Below the pieces are notes generated by a model that worked only from the letters and a program-made list of their open reading frames with translations, did not search any database and had not been told where the DNA came from. A stretch of DNA of 64,000 nucleotides from Coptis chinensis (Eukaryota; Streptophyta; Magnoliopsida; Ranunculales; Ranunculaceae): assembly GCA_015680905.1 (NCBI GenBank), contig CM027378.1, positions 104,305,501 to 104,369,500 of the forward strand, written 5' to 3'. Both the position numbers and the translations under genes were made by a program. Below, one piece after another: positions 45,008 to 56,746 of this stretch; position 1 is the stretch's first letter, and the number at the start of each line of letters is the position of its first letter.

Positions 45008-48000
45008 TCAGTTCTCCTCATTGGATGGATTATCATCATTGTTGTTCTGCTGACCAACATTAAATAAATTAAATTAGAAATACCAAAAATTCAAGCAAGC
45101 AATAATTCTTTTTTTTTATTCCTTTTACTAATCCATCCGGTTGTATAGTTTATATAAGAACAAGGGGACTACCTCTCCCTGGGGTTGCATAGATGCGAGT
45201 GCATCTCTCACTGCAGGGTCATTGGGATCAACTCCTGGAAGCTGCACGGTAAGAGAGTCAGACACACATCTAACTTAAAACCAATTAAGATAGTGTAATA
45301 CATACTTGAGATAGGATAGATGACATGAGTGAGTGGTTCGCTAACACTTGATTCAAGTCATTCTGGTTTGCCAACTCATTTGCGTCGTCCTGCACTGACA
45401 TTTGAAGAGCTGCGGACAGACATAGGAGCAATTAATTAGTAAAAGAAAAAGGGGAAAAGGAAAAAGAAAACAGAAATTAATTGTTAGTCAAGCTTTAATA
45501 TCATGGTTGAACACATGGGCTTGGCAACATAGAGTTTTGGGATAGTGAGGTAAGAACAACTGGGCTGAGACGACAGGATTGAGAAGACTTGATGATGATG
45601 ATGAGGCCCGCTTTATCTATATATAATAAAAGGTTACAAAAATGTTTTGGAGATAAAAATCAAGAAAACGCATGGGTATATATGGTTGAGAGCAAACCAG
45701 AGGAAAGATAACAAAAAATTAAGTGGGCATGTTGTTGACGTGCAATCAAGACGTATTATGACCAAGGACATCTTGTGACACAAGTCAATTTCAACCTCCT
45801 CTTCATCAGCATCATCGATGTGGTACCACAGAATTGCAAGTGTTAGTAATGTTTTTCTCAGGTGGCATAAGGTAACTTCCCAGGTTTCAACCTTGTCTTA
45901 ATCACCAATGCCGCAGTTGCTCTTTGCAATACGCAGTAAGAAATTCAGTACTCCACTTGAATCCGGTACAGAGGACCAAAGACAATCAAAGTCTTTGGTC
46001 CACTCAATAACAATTAAGGTGAACTTCCCAGATTTTTTCACTGCTGTAGTCTAAGTATATCATTATATAATAATGGCTGGCGCTAGCATTTTAAAATTAA
46101 TTTTTTTTCAAGGTCCCAAGCAAGGATGATATTTAAGTTTAAGTCATCGAAAATGTACAATTTGAATAAAAGCCCGGGTCACGTAACTGGAACGCCAAAG
46201 GCACACACAGTGTAGGTTAGCCAAATCTATGATGATATGTGTGGTGAAGTGTCCTGGCCAATATTTATGCTGGCCATGACAATGCCATGACAGGTACAGA
46301 GGGACGCCCGCAAATTCAATTACAAAAAACAAACTACAAGTGCCATATAAAGATAAACATGAAATGCTCCATCAGAAATTAATTCTCACCAAGTGCCAAC
46401 TCTTCGTCTTCCATAGCTGCCTCTGACATATCTGCATCAACCAAAGGGATACCACCGGATTGACTAGCCCTTGGGTCATCCATCGACATGGCAAGGGCCT
46501 GCTCCAGTAAAGCAGCCTCATTATCCTGTCACCATTTTTGAGTTTAACAGAGTCAGTTATACCGTACAAATAAGTTGTTTGACTCATCAGTTGCGCAGAT
46601 TATAGAACGGAATGCCAGTTCATCAAAAAAGTTGACCAACGAGGTATCACAGTAGGTACCAACACACAAAAGGGGTTTACCTAAAAGATCCTTCTTCAAG
46701 TAAATCTGAATCATATCTCATAATAACATGATATAAGAACCGATGCTCTAATCATAGGAAGGCCAAAAGAAATTTGAAATGACAACAATGGGCATATACC
46801 AGAAAATGATGTGTTACAACGCTTTGCTAAAAGAATGGTGTGTTACAGAGGCTTATTACTTACAGAGCTTTGCTAAATTAGGAAACAGGAAGGTTGTTCA
46901 ACAAAGCACTCACTATGTAGCAAACATGTATCAGAATCCAACAGGGGTAAAAATGTGAACCTGCTGAACATCGTAAACAATACCCCCCCCCCCCTCTTTA
47001 TAAACAGATTTGGCAAATATACTTTTTAATATAAGATTCTTATTGGTAAATGAGAAGACTACGATAAATAAGGTATCTATTGAGTAACTAATACGTCCCA
47101 ATTAGGTAAGCACCTCTTAGCCCCACTGCGCGAAGCACCAAAGGAAGGGAGGATAAAACATCATATTGTTGTTCTTTTATTAACCACAATGGTTCAAATT
47201 TTTTATCATATTAATAGTAATAATATTTGAGCATTTATGTTACTTGAGCAACTTATGAAACACATGCTCAGCACCGACTGCAAAAAGCTTAAAACTGAAG
47301 ACTGAATTTTACCAATTGCTCATTTCTTTTGTTGTCATCACTAGGAGCTGCAACACTGACATTCTCGGTCATAGTTGCATCCTGGGAATTAGAAGATTCC
47401 CCTCCTTGTCTAGCAGCTTCCTCTGCAGCTCTAGCAGCAGATTCTTGTCTTGCTCTTTCCTCTTCCATAGACACTCTGAGAGCAAGTGCAAGCTCAGGAT
47501 CTAAGTTTGGATCAACACCAAAATCAAATCCAGATACGCCTGATGCAGCGGCTGCTGCTGCGGCAGCAGCAAAGCCACTTCCTCCTTCACCGTCCCCAGT
47601 GAATATGGGTGTGCTGCAATACAAAGGGAATAATTTGTAAAGAAGAAAGAAACGCTCATACGCATATAAGAAGATTCTGGAATCATGAAATACCTAATAA
47701 GCACATCAGAAAGAGCACCAGAGCTAGGGGGAACATGGACAATGTGACTGCTATCACTATTGTTTACCGCAGACACAAGTGCCTCGAGTTTCTCTGGCTT
47801 CCCATCATCTTCTTCACCGAAGTCAACCACATCAAGAGCAACACTGTTCTTTTTTAGCTTTTTGCCAATTGTCTCTAATACCTTTTTGTCATATTTCACT
47901 GGACTGAAAACAGATAAGACAACACAATTAATTAAATGAAAATGCTTATGCTGGTGGTACAACAATTGGCAATCCCATAATACTAATACTACCTTCCAGC

Positions 48001-48735
48001 GAAAACAATAATCCTCTGTTGCTGCTTCTTGTTTTGGCGATGCTTAAGAGCCAACTGGGCTACCTGGATCCCAGCTGCAAGGTTCATTTCACCACCTACT
48101 TCTAGGCCTACATTAAGGGAAAGAAGAAAAAAATCAATAATAAATATAAGTCCTGACCTGTAATAAAAGAGACGTGCACAAAATAAAATTGCATCAAAGT
48201 AATAGCCTGAGAGATATGGCAAAACTTTAAGACAGCACAATATTGTATGAAGAGATATATCCTTATCATTAAATTGCAAACTCATACTAATGCCCCTTCA
48301 AAAAAAAAAAAAACATACCATGCATACAGGCCAAGATTTTGCCGAGATCACTAGTAGGAGTAACTAAAACACGAACGCCTTTCCCAGCCATTGTCAAAAC
48401 CCCTACCGTGTTTTCCGGATTAGACTGCAAACAAATAATAAAATAATAAAAAATAATAAAGAATTGAAATTGTTCAAGTAAAACCCTAGATTCACATTAA
48501 TTAATTAATTACCTGTGTTTTAGCACCGCAAATTAGGTTAACAGCATCAGCTTGTGCTTGAAATCTAGATGGAGAGTAATCACCGTTTCTTGTCCATTCT
48601 GAATTATCAATACAGATCATAGTCGCCTGTTTAACAACAACATCAAAAATTAAAAATTAAAACCCTGATTGATTAATAAAAAGATAAGATTATTATTAAT
48701 GGATTGAAGGTTTGGTGTCTGACCTCGAGAACCAT
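45008..48735 (-). CDS. RPN10: 26S proteasome ubiquitin receptor RPN10 (ten exons, complete)
   Basis: Exons: 48735-48724, 48626-48513, 48424-48319, 48107-47993, 47903-47694, 47613-47313, 46525-46390, 45409-45306, 45241-45173, 45049-45008. All introns are GT-AG and phases join perfectly to a 402-residue protein. The N-terminal vWA domain (about residues 1-190) starts [20 protein letters not shown], with the MIDAS-like DNSEW, and includes [20 protein letters not shown]. Three ubiquitin-interacting motifs follow: [28 protein letters not shown] and [18 protein letters not shown]10 links base and lid of the regulatory particle and binds polyubiquitin chains. The C-terminus is acidic and Asn-rich ([12 protein letters not shown]). 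An Ala run (exon 6) follows the vWA domain. It is a single-copy-like intact gene. No break was seen, so it should be functional. Confidence 0.98.
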
Positions 48736-48859
48736 GGTTGAGAAAGAATGGAGTGTTGTGAGAGAGAAAAGAGTACTAATACTTTTTGGAAGGGTTGGTT
48801 TTACAGTTTACTTGAGGGAAAAGATGCCTATTACTTAAGTAACTTGGATTTCGACTAAT

Positions 48860-48900
48860 TTAGGCCCATATAAGATATGGACTCAAGCCCATTTCTTGTG
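48860..48900 (-). promoter_or_regulatory. Site II-type elements upstream of RPN10
   Basis: On the minus strand ATGGGCTTGAG (near 48895) and TATGGGCCTAAA (near 48868) lie about 130-165 bases before the start codon. TGGGCY motifs are bound by TCP factors and are common in promoters of housekeeping genes such as proteasome subunits. A third TGGGCC lies at about 49050. Confidence 0.45.
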
Positions 48901-49257
48901 GTCCGAGATTTATTCAGAATGCGGGTTGGACTTAATTTACGTACAAACTTTTATTTGTTTACCACTTTACTCTAACGTTGGAAATTCACACTTCCAAACT
49001 TTCATCCATGGCAATGTGTAGTTGCTACGATGGCTACAACTAGGCTTCGACTAGTTTGGCCCATAGGCGCAATGCTAGCCATAGCCGCGGTGTAAGTTTT
49101 CTTGTTTTGGGACCTTCATATACTGGTTAAATTTCTCCGGGTTGTTCTTAGACACACACTTGCTCAATAAAATGATTCAATCCATCTATCTAATAAGACT
49201 ATCTTCCGAACCCGTCATACGAAATGTCAATACATTCCTATTATATATGATACAATT
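48901..49257. other. RPN10 upstream region
   Basis: Holds the rest of the RPN10 promoter. A short + frame at 49031 (MATTRLRLVWPIGAMLAIAAV) could encode a hydrophobic N-terminus but ends at once, with no further exon visible. Confidence 0.4.
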
Positions 49258-49488
49258 ATGTTTTGAGATTAGTTCGATGCATTTGCATCCAGTTTCTGAA
49301 TTCCCGTTAATTATTTCTTGAGGTAAGTTCGATGCATTTATATCCTGTTGCCAATTTCCGGTTAATTATTTTTTGGGGATAGTTCGATCAATTTGCATTT
49401 AGTTTATGATTTTCTCCTAAATATTTTTTAAGGTTAGTTCGTTGCATTTGCATCAAGTTTTCGATTTTCCGTTAATTATATTCTTTGA

Positions 49489-49815
49489 TGTTAGAATAAA
49501 CCTTCAATCATGAAGAACAATTTCTTTAGAATAAATAATTAATAACAACCTTCTAACGATGAAGGCCTAGCTGCCTTTATATAATAACCAATGTTTCTAA
49601 TTCTATTTAGAAACTAAAATATAAACCTTACTAATTAACCTAGATCTAGAACAAATAAGAAACTCTACTAATTCAATATATAATACTACTAATAATATAA
49701 TTAGAAGTTTCTATGCCCATGCATCATACTCCCCGGCTTGAAAGAAACTCGTCCTCGAGTTTGGTTGCATATAGACTTGCGAATATTCCACAAAACTCTT
49801 GTACTTTATCATCAT
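49489..49815 (-). mobile_element. Truncated Ty3/gypsy-type 3' LTR with a piece of internal sequence
   Basis: On the minus strand an internal tail CTCGAGGACGAGTTTCTTTC and a polypurine CCGGGGAGTATGA lead into an LTR (49726-49489, 238 bp) that starts TGATGCATGGGC and ends TTCTAACA. A TATA-like ATTATATAAAGG lies inside at about 49584. The CTCGAGGACGAG...GGGGAGTATGATG text is typical of the pol end and polypurine tract of plant gypsy elements. The rest of the element is lost. It interrupts the 55-bp array. Confidence 0.6.
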
Positions 49816-50802
49816 AGTTCTATACAGTTGCGTCTAGTTTCAAAGTTTCCATTAATTATGCTTGAGGTTAGTTTGATGCACTCGCATCAAGTTTTCGATT
49901 TCCTGTTAATTATTCTTTGAGGTTAGTCTGATGCATTTGCATCCAGTTTCCGATTTCATATTAATTATTTTTTGAGGTTAATACGACGCATTTACACCTA
50001 GTTTATGATTTCCTGTTAATTATTCTTTGAGGTTAGTTCCATGTAGTTGAGTCCAATTTTCGATTTCTCATTAATTATACTTTGAGGTTAGTTTGATGCA
50101 TTTGCTATCAGTTTCTAATTTTCTGTTAATCATTTTTTGAGATTAGATCGATGCATTCACATTCAATTTCCGAATTCCCGTTAGTTTTTTTTAATGCATT
50201 TGCATCCAATTTTCTGATTTCCTGCTAATTATCTTTTGAAGTTAGTTAAATGCAGTTACAATCAGTTTTCAATTTATCGTTAATCATTTTTTTAGGTTAC
50301 TTTCATGCATTTGTATTCAGTTTATGATTTCCAGTTAATTATTCTTAACTTTGAGGTTAGATTGATGCATTCACATCCTGTTTACGATTTCTCGTTAGTT
50401 ATTCTTTGATCGGATGTTAGTTCAATGCATTTACATCCAATTTCTAATTTTCCATTAATTATCTTTTAAAGTTAGATAAATGCAATTTCATCCAGTTTTA
50501 AATTTGTCGTTAATCATATTTTTAGGTTAGTTCCATGCATTTGCATCCAGTTTTTGATTTTCCGTTAATTATTCTTTGAGGTTAGTTCAATGCAATTGCA
50601 TCCAATTTCTAATTTCCTGTTAATTATCTTTTAAAGTTAGATAAATGCAATTTCATCCAGTTTTAAATTTGTCGTTAATCATATTTTTAGGTTAGTTCCA
50701 TGCATTTGCATTCAGTTTTTGATTTTCCGTTAATTATTCTTTGAGGTTAGTTCAATGCAATTGCATCTATTTTTTAATTTCCTGCTAATTACTTTTAGAG
50801 GT

Positions 50803-51228
50803 TAGTTGGATGGATTAACAAGGTAGTGAAACTGGGATGGAAGCATATATGGGTGGAGTCAGATTCCACTGTTGCAATGAAGTCATTTAATAACAACCAA
50901 ATGCATTGGTGAGTGCGAGCGGCATGGAAAAAAGTCAAGCATCTAGCCGATTGGATTCTAACCACCAGCACATGTCGAGAGGTAAACTTTGGAGCATACA
51001 TTTGCTCTAAAACTGTTGTCACCTTAGCAAAGGGGGAAACAAATGGTGGGTCGGTACTCCTAATTTTCTATACGGGATAGAAGACATTAATATGACCTAC
51101 ATACTATAGATTTGTAAATTAGCTATCTGTAGAAATTAAGACATGATACCTATATTAACTTTAACTCTTTTTTGAAACTTGTAACATTTTCTTAATCAAT
51201 ACAATTATCTTTAGCAAACAAAAAAAAG
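50803..51228 (+). mobile_element. LINE 3' end fragment (RNase H domain and poly(A))
   Basis: The + strand reads WKHIWVESDSTVAMKSF with the RNase H catalytic DS context, then WKKVKHLADW, ILTTSTCREVNFGAYICSK (degenerate REgN..AD motif) and YYRF near the end. An AATACAATTATC segment and an A-rich tail at 51217-51229 close it. Plant L1-type LINEs end with such an RNase H domain. It is strongly 5' truncated and sits inside the minisatellite, whose units resume at 51229. Stops are present, so it is dead. Confidence 0.72.
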
Positions 51229-52085
51229 ATTTCCTGTTAATTACTCTTTGAGGTTTGTTAAATGCATTTGCATCTAATTGCCGATTTTCCGTTAATTACT
51301 TTTAGAGGTTAGTTGGATGCAATTGCATCTAGTTTTCAATTTTCCAATTAGTAATATAATTCCATTAGTTTTCGATTTTCCATTAGTAATACCAAATTCT
51401 ATTAATACTTATGTTGTTTCCTTGCAAACATGGCTTTAAAAAAATATAATATAAGTACATGATTCACAATGTTGGATCATAAAAAAAATTTCAGTTAATT
51501 ATTCTTTAAGGTTAGTTCATTACATTTCCATCATGTTTCAGATTTTCCGTTAATGATTCTTTGAGGTTAGTTCAATGCATTTGCATCATGTTGCCAATTC
51601 CCCGTTAGTTATTCTTTAAGATAGTTCGATTTATTTGCATCTAGTTTCTAATTCTCCGTTAAATATTCTTTGAGATTAGTTCGATGCATCATCTAGTTTC
51701 CGATTTCTTATTAATTATTCATTAAGGTTAGTTTCATGCAATTGCGTATAGTTTGTGATTTTATGTTAATTATGCTTTGAAGTTAGTTTGATGCATTTGC
51801 ATACAATTTTCGATTTTTCTTTAATAATTCTTTGAGGTTAAATTGATGCATTCGCATCAAGTTTCTAATTTCCTGTTAATTATTCTTTGAAGTTAGTTCA
51901 ATGCAATTACACCTAGTTTTTTTATTTATTGTTAATCATTATTTTAGATTTGTTCAATGCAGTTGTATCCATTTAATTTTTTGATTTCTCATTAATTATT
52001 TTTTTAGGTTAGATCGATGCATTTGCATACAGTTTGTGATTTCCCATTAGTTATTATTTGAAGTTAGTTCAATACAATTGCATCA

Positions 52086-53955
52086 CCTACTTAGCTTGCT
52101 CATGTCACTGATAGAGCGATCTTCCAAGAAACCCTTCCCTTTCTCACTATTCCAAAATAAAACCCCACCTTACACACAAATCTAAACATTCTTGGAGCAT
52201 TATGTGATTGTTCTTTTTTTGGTCTAATATTTTAATAGGTTATGGACTATCACTACATAGTAATATATGATTAGTATCGATAGTCTATACAGTACAAAGA
52301 GATTTGGGCCTTCTATAGATTTGAGAATAATGATGTTTCGTATTTTACCTAATATATGTTTTACAAGGTCTACATGTTTTAGAAGTTATCATTTTCTCAT
52401 AACAATCATTAGTTATTTTCATTATTATCGTGTCTGGTTGTCATCATATAAAAACACGTGATTGACATTTTCCCTTGACATTGAGATAATAAAACATGAT
52501 ATTGTTGCTGAAAATATAAGTATCAGGACAGTGAAATCACCATGTCACAAACATGATCATCTACCTTATTGAACTCAGCCTTAATCTTATTTAAATAGTG
52601 AACACTCTTCGAGTTGAATATGTCTCTCCAGCATACTGCTTGACTTCTGTAACCGTATTACCTATTACTGTTAGAACTTAAAAGTTGGGTACTAGAAACT
52701 CGTTTATAATTGATCCAACTTTGTTAACAACAATTTTTAGTGCCAAAAAAATGAAATATTGTAACTCTCTTATATAGGGGTTTTGTTTCTTTGGAGTTAT
52801 TTTCTACGTGGGTTTTCTAGGGTTTATCCAACTAAAATTTTTAATTTAAAAGAAAATTTGAGAAAGAGTGTTTTTGTGGGACTCCTTGTTGAACCCCCCA
52901 TTACATGAATAATAGAAACTCCTAATTTGGAATTCATTTTTTTTTTTATAATTAGTATTAGAGTTTACAAAAAATTAGACTCTGTGAAAAGCCTTGAAAC
53001 ATAGAGCCAAAAGGGTATATCTATAATATATATCTCGAGGATAGGGTTTTTTTTTTTCAAAATAACACACAAAAGACAGTCCAGATTATTTTGAGCAAGA
53101 TCAAACGGTTGTTGAGTGCGGATCAATTATTTTGTGCAAAACTGATATCCACGGGAACGGCTCCCACTTGGTTTCTATAGCTTTATCACGTAGGTTGTGG
53201 GTTCGAGCCCAAAAAAACATTGGTTTCAATGTTTTCCACCAAAAAACATATTCTCACCTCATTGTCGCTGGGGTTTTATACCATTTATCAAACCTGAATA
53301 GAAAAAAGAAAAACATAGATTTGGCAAACTGTTTTACTTCATGTTATTAGTCAACACCATTTTTTTAGGTTGTATTTGAATTTTATTTTTTACTTCCAAG
53401 TGAGAGGATTGGAGTCAATAGCTTACAATAAGGATTGTATTGGTGTGGTTTTGCTGACAATCACTCATCTGAAATTAAAATCCCTTTTTTTGTTCAGGAC
53501 GATATTCATGAGCTTCTCTTGAGTTTCACATAAGTTGGTTAGAGATCCCCTAAACCAATATTCCAAGTATAATATTTCACCCGCTTTTGTTCTTAGTACT
53601 CCCCTTATTAAACCATCATTTCAGTTATGATACCATTTAACTTTATACATAATTTCCTTCCTAAACAATCATGGTGAAAGAGCGAATTTAGGCTGTGAAA
53701 TAGCGAATTGCAACAGTATAAAATACTATTATGTGATTTCACTTTGTGTCACAACCACTTTTAAATATCACTTGAACATAGTCTCGAGTAACGATTTTTT
53801 TTTTTTACATAGATTTACACACCCACACACATATATATTTGTCCAGTTACATATCTATCATTATATATTGATTGTTTGTTATTTACGAGTACAACTATAT
53901 CAACATATTAACGGGCGTATCTTAGGTCGCGACTTCATTACCACAAACTGGAGAA
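52086..53955. other. Gene-poor interval
   Basis: No gene is recognised. The segment 53165-53212 ends with GGTTCGAGCCC, a perfect tRNA B-box, and may be a tRNA or SINE relic, but no A-box at the right distance was seen. Short T runs at 52937-52948 and 53047-53058. Confidence 0.4.
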
Positions 53956-54504
53956 ATGAAAGAGAGGGGAAAAGTGTCATTAATTCACACAATCAATTCC
54001 ATAGCACGACATCCTATTACGCCTCCCAATCTGATATATGTGCCTCCCCATCGAAGATATGCTACGTCCCCTAATCTGGTATATGTGCCTCCTAATCGAA
54101 GATCTACTCCTTCTCCATCTGTTGTGCTTCATAATCGAAGATCTACTCCTTCTCCATATGTTGTGTCTCATAATCGAAGATCTACTCCTTCTCTATATGT
54201 TGTGCTTACTAATCGAATATCTAATGTAGCTCCCAATAGGCTATCTATTGTGCCTCCTAATCCAAAATTTACTGCAGCTCCCAATAGGCTATCTATTGTG
54301 CCTCCTAATCCAAAATTTACTGCAGCTCCCAATAGGATATCTATTGTGCCTCCTAATCGAAGATCCACTGCAGTTCTTACTAGGCTATATGTTGTGCCTC
54401 CTAATCAGAGTTCTATTGCAGTTCCCAATATATTATCTGTTGTGCCTCCCAGTCAAAGATCTATTGCACCTCCTAATCGGAGATCTGTTGCACAACGTCT
54501 TTGA
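53956..54504 (+). pseudogene. Helitron C leader frame with 13- and 16-residue repeats
   Basis: The 182-residue open frame MKERGKVSLIH... consists of tandem units. The first copies are 39 bases (PPNRRSTPSPYVV type, 13 residues). Later ones are 48 bases (VPPNPKFTAAPNRLSI type, 16 residues), all in frame. It is Pro, Asn and Arg rich and probably disordered. It stops at 54504, 12 bases before the next open piece (54517, DHNQMTIAQHTWRQRKKD), so it probably belonged to the Rep N-terminus. No conserved domain was seen. Confidence 0.5.
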
Positions 54505-54516
54505 AAAGAAAGGGAA

Positions 54517-56746
54517 ATGAAAGTGCCTCTAGATCACAATCAAATGACTATAGCACAACACACTTGGAGACAGAGAAAAAAAGATGTTATGTATGATTAC
54601 ATAGCAGATTCCTTTAAGAAGACGAGATCAACGTACGAAGTTGGGTCCTCTTCATCAATGTATGATATCTCTCACAGAGAAAACCACCCTCCAGTCACAA
54701 AAGATGTAACAATGCAAAGTTATGAGGATAACACTATGTAAGTCAAGTGTTTTAATTCTCAATCTTATGTTAGGTTTCAACATACTGTAAAGCGTGATAT
54801 ATCATAGGTCTATTTTTTCAGTGATCATGATATGACTAGATTTGATGAAAGTGAAGAAGAAATTCTTAATCCTCATAGAGGTTATGCGCTTCCTGTTCCA
54901 AATCACCGTCACTTTCTGGGAAAGATGGATGTTCTCTGTCTATTTTGTTTGACCCTTCATTGGAAAGATGAACAATTATCAAAATCAATGCGCAACCGAC
55001 TTTTATTTGGAACTTCTTTCTCCACTGCCTCCGGCACTTAAATCTTTATTCGAAGGATCTAATAAACATACAAAATTATTCCGTGAGCAAATTCAGCAAT
55101 ACAACGTGTGTAATGCCTTTACCAATCTTGGTTGCAAATTTAACGACCGTGTGTTTACATGGACGTGGTCCTACCTCATTCACCGTTCATGGAGAGTTGT
55201 GACACCAAATCGGCTCATTGTTGCCTGATCCGGGGATGGAACCTAAGTTTTCACAGCTTTATATTTATGATCCCCTAGCTGCTTTGGATTACCGTCACAA
55301 TCGCAACCCGAATTTGTCAAGGGAAATGTTGAAAATTGTACAAGAAACTCTTATGCATACCCACAAGTTCTGTGATATCTGTAAGCAAGTATTTGAGGTT
55401 TTAACTGAAAATGCTTGTGAGAATAACAATATTTCGGTCCATTTACACTATGATTCGCGTTCGGATAGACGAAGGTACAATATTCCGACAACTGATGAGA
55501 TCGCAGTGATATTACCTAGAGATAGGAGTAAGGTTGATGTCATGTGTGATATTGTATTTCGCTTGAGAGGAGGGCATGAGTTGGAACGGATAAGTGAATG
55601 TCATCCCGCTTATTTGCCTTTGCATTATGTTATTCTATTTCTTTATGGGGATTTGGTTTGGTCACCTAATTTAAAATTGTGGGACGTCAAGAGAAATGTT
55701 CCAAGCAATGCAAGACTCACCCAATTATTGTATTACGCCTACCATTTGTTTGAATGACCCACAGAGTACTCATCCATCTTGTTGGAGTGTAAATTGTTGC
55801 ATGAATTTTTGGTTGATGCTTGGGCTGCATATGAACAAAACCGGCTGTGATACATTAGCTAGACTAAATCAAGACACCATCCGTTCGGATATGTACAAGT
55901 GCTTGACAGATGTTGCACTTGAGGGATTAAGTCCTTATCAAATTGGCCAACGGTTCATTTTGCCTTCCTTGCATGTTGAAAGTCCAAGGCACATATATGA
56001 GATTTTTCAGGATTCAATGGCTATCACCCAACACTATAAGCACCCAAATATTTTTCTTATGGTGACTGCAAACCTTTATTGGCAAGAAATTAAAGATGCT
56101 CTCAAGGAACACCAAACTTCGACACTTTGGCCTAAAATAGTTGCACGGGTATTTGAGCTGAAACGAAGAGCAATTATGAAAGAAATCTTGAAGAATGATA
56201 TCTTCGGTTGGGTGGTTGCATATGTCTATACCATTGAATTTCAGAAGCACGATCTTCCACACATGTATTGCTTTTTATTTCTCACGCATGATGATAAGAT
56301 CCGAAACAGTGAGCAAGTGGATAAATTTGTATGTGTTGAATTCCCAGACCCCGACACCCACCCTGCATTGTTTGAAATAGTGAAGAAGTGCATGGTTCAT
56401 GGCCCCTATGGTGATCGAGATCCGAGTGCTTCATGCATGTATGGAAAATGGTCGATGCACCAAAGGCTATCCAAAAGAGTTTGTGGAGTAAACAATTATG
56501 GATAAAAAAGGGTACTCCATTTACCGAAGGTGCGACACTGACAAGAAATATTTTGTGAAGAGGATGAATAAAATGGTTAAAGTTGATAATGGAGATGTTG
56601 TTCCCTATAATGCATATTTGTCTGAAATGTTTGACTGCCATATCAATGTTGAAGTTTGTGCATTGTGTCAACCTGTTAAATATATTAACAAGTACATCTA
56701 CAAAGGCTATGCACAAAGCAACAGTGGTGGCGGCAGGAACAAATGA
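54517..56746 (+). pseudogene. Helitron C Rep: N-terminal domain and HUH nuclease
   Basis: Blocks: NPHRGYALPVPNHRHFLGKMD (54870-54930), LKSLFEGSNKHTKLFREQIQQYN (55037-55105), GSLLPDPGMEPKFSQLYIYD (55210-55270), PAYLPLHYVILFLYGDLVW (55610-55665) and the Rep core 55700-56746. In the core, MVTANLYWQEIKDAL (56056-56100) matches the first conserved Rep block. DLPHMYCFLFL (56250-56282) is the HUH site, with the second His changed to Tyr. YINKYIYKGYAQ (56683-56718) keeps both catalytic Tyr residues. An intact protein would nick DNA and drive rolling-circle transposition. At least six frame breaks and the lost His kill this copy. Confidence 0.9.

Larger units (their letters stand above)
49258..52085. 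repeat. Minisatellite array, 55-bp unit, with two insertions
   Basis: The unit has the form TTAGTTCGATGCATTTGCATC, CAGTTTCCGATTTCC, then GTTAATTATTCTTTGAGG, 55 bases in the well-preserved part. About 40 diverged units fill 49258-49488, 49824-50800 and 51229-52085. At 50470-50800 a block of three units (165 bp) is repeated in tandem with few differences, a local higher-order repeat. Most units keep the near-palindrome GATGCATTTGCATC. Interruptions are a truncated gypsy LTR and a LINE tail, listed separately. There is no coding potential. Confidence 0.9.

Noticed and set aside
49031..49093. Short hydrophobic ORF (MATTRLRLVWPIG) as the first exon of a gene divergent from RPN10
   Set aside because: It ends after 21 codons, the possible donor is weak and no downstream exon is visible before the minisatellite.
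49258..52085. CRISPR-like array
   Set aside because: Regular units, but the whole 55 bases repeat with no unique spacers; this is a plant genome and the pattern is a minisatellite.
53165..53212. tRNA gene
   Set aside because: Has a perfect B-box GGTTCGAGCCC, but no acceptor stem, no proper D-arm and no anticodon arm could be drawn.
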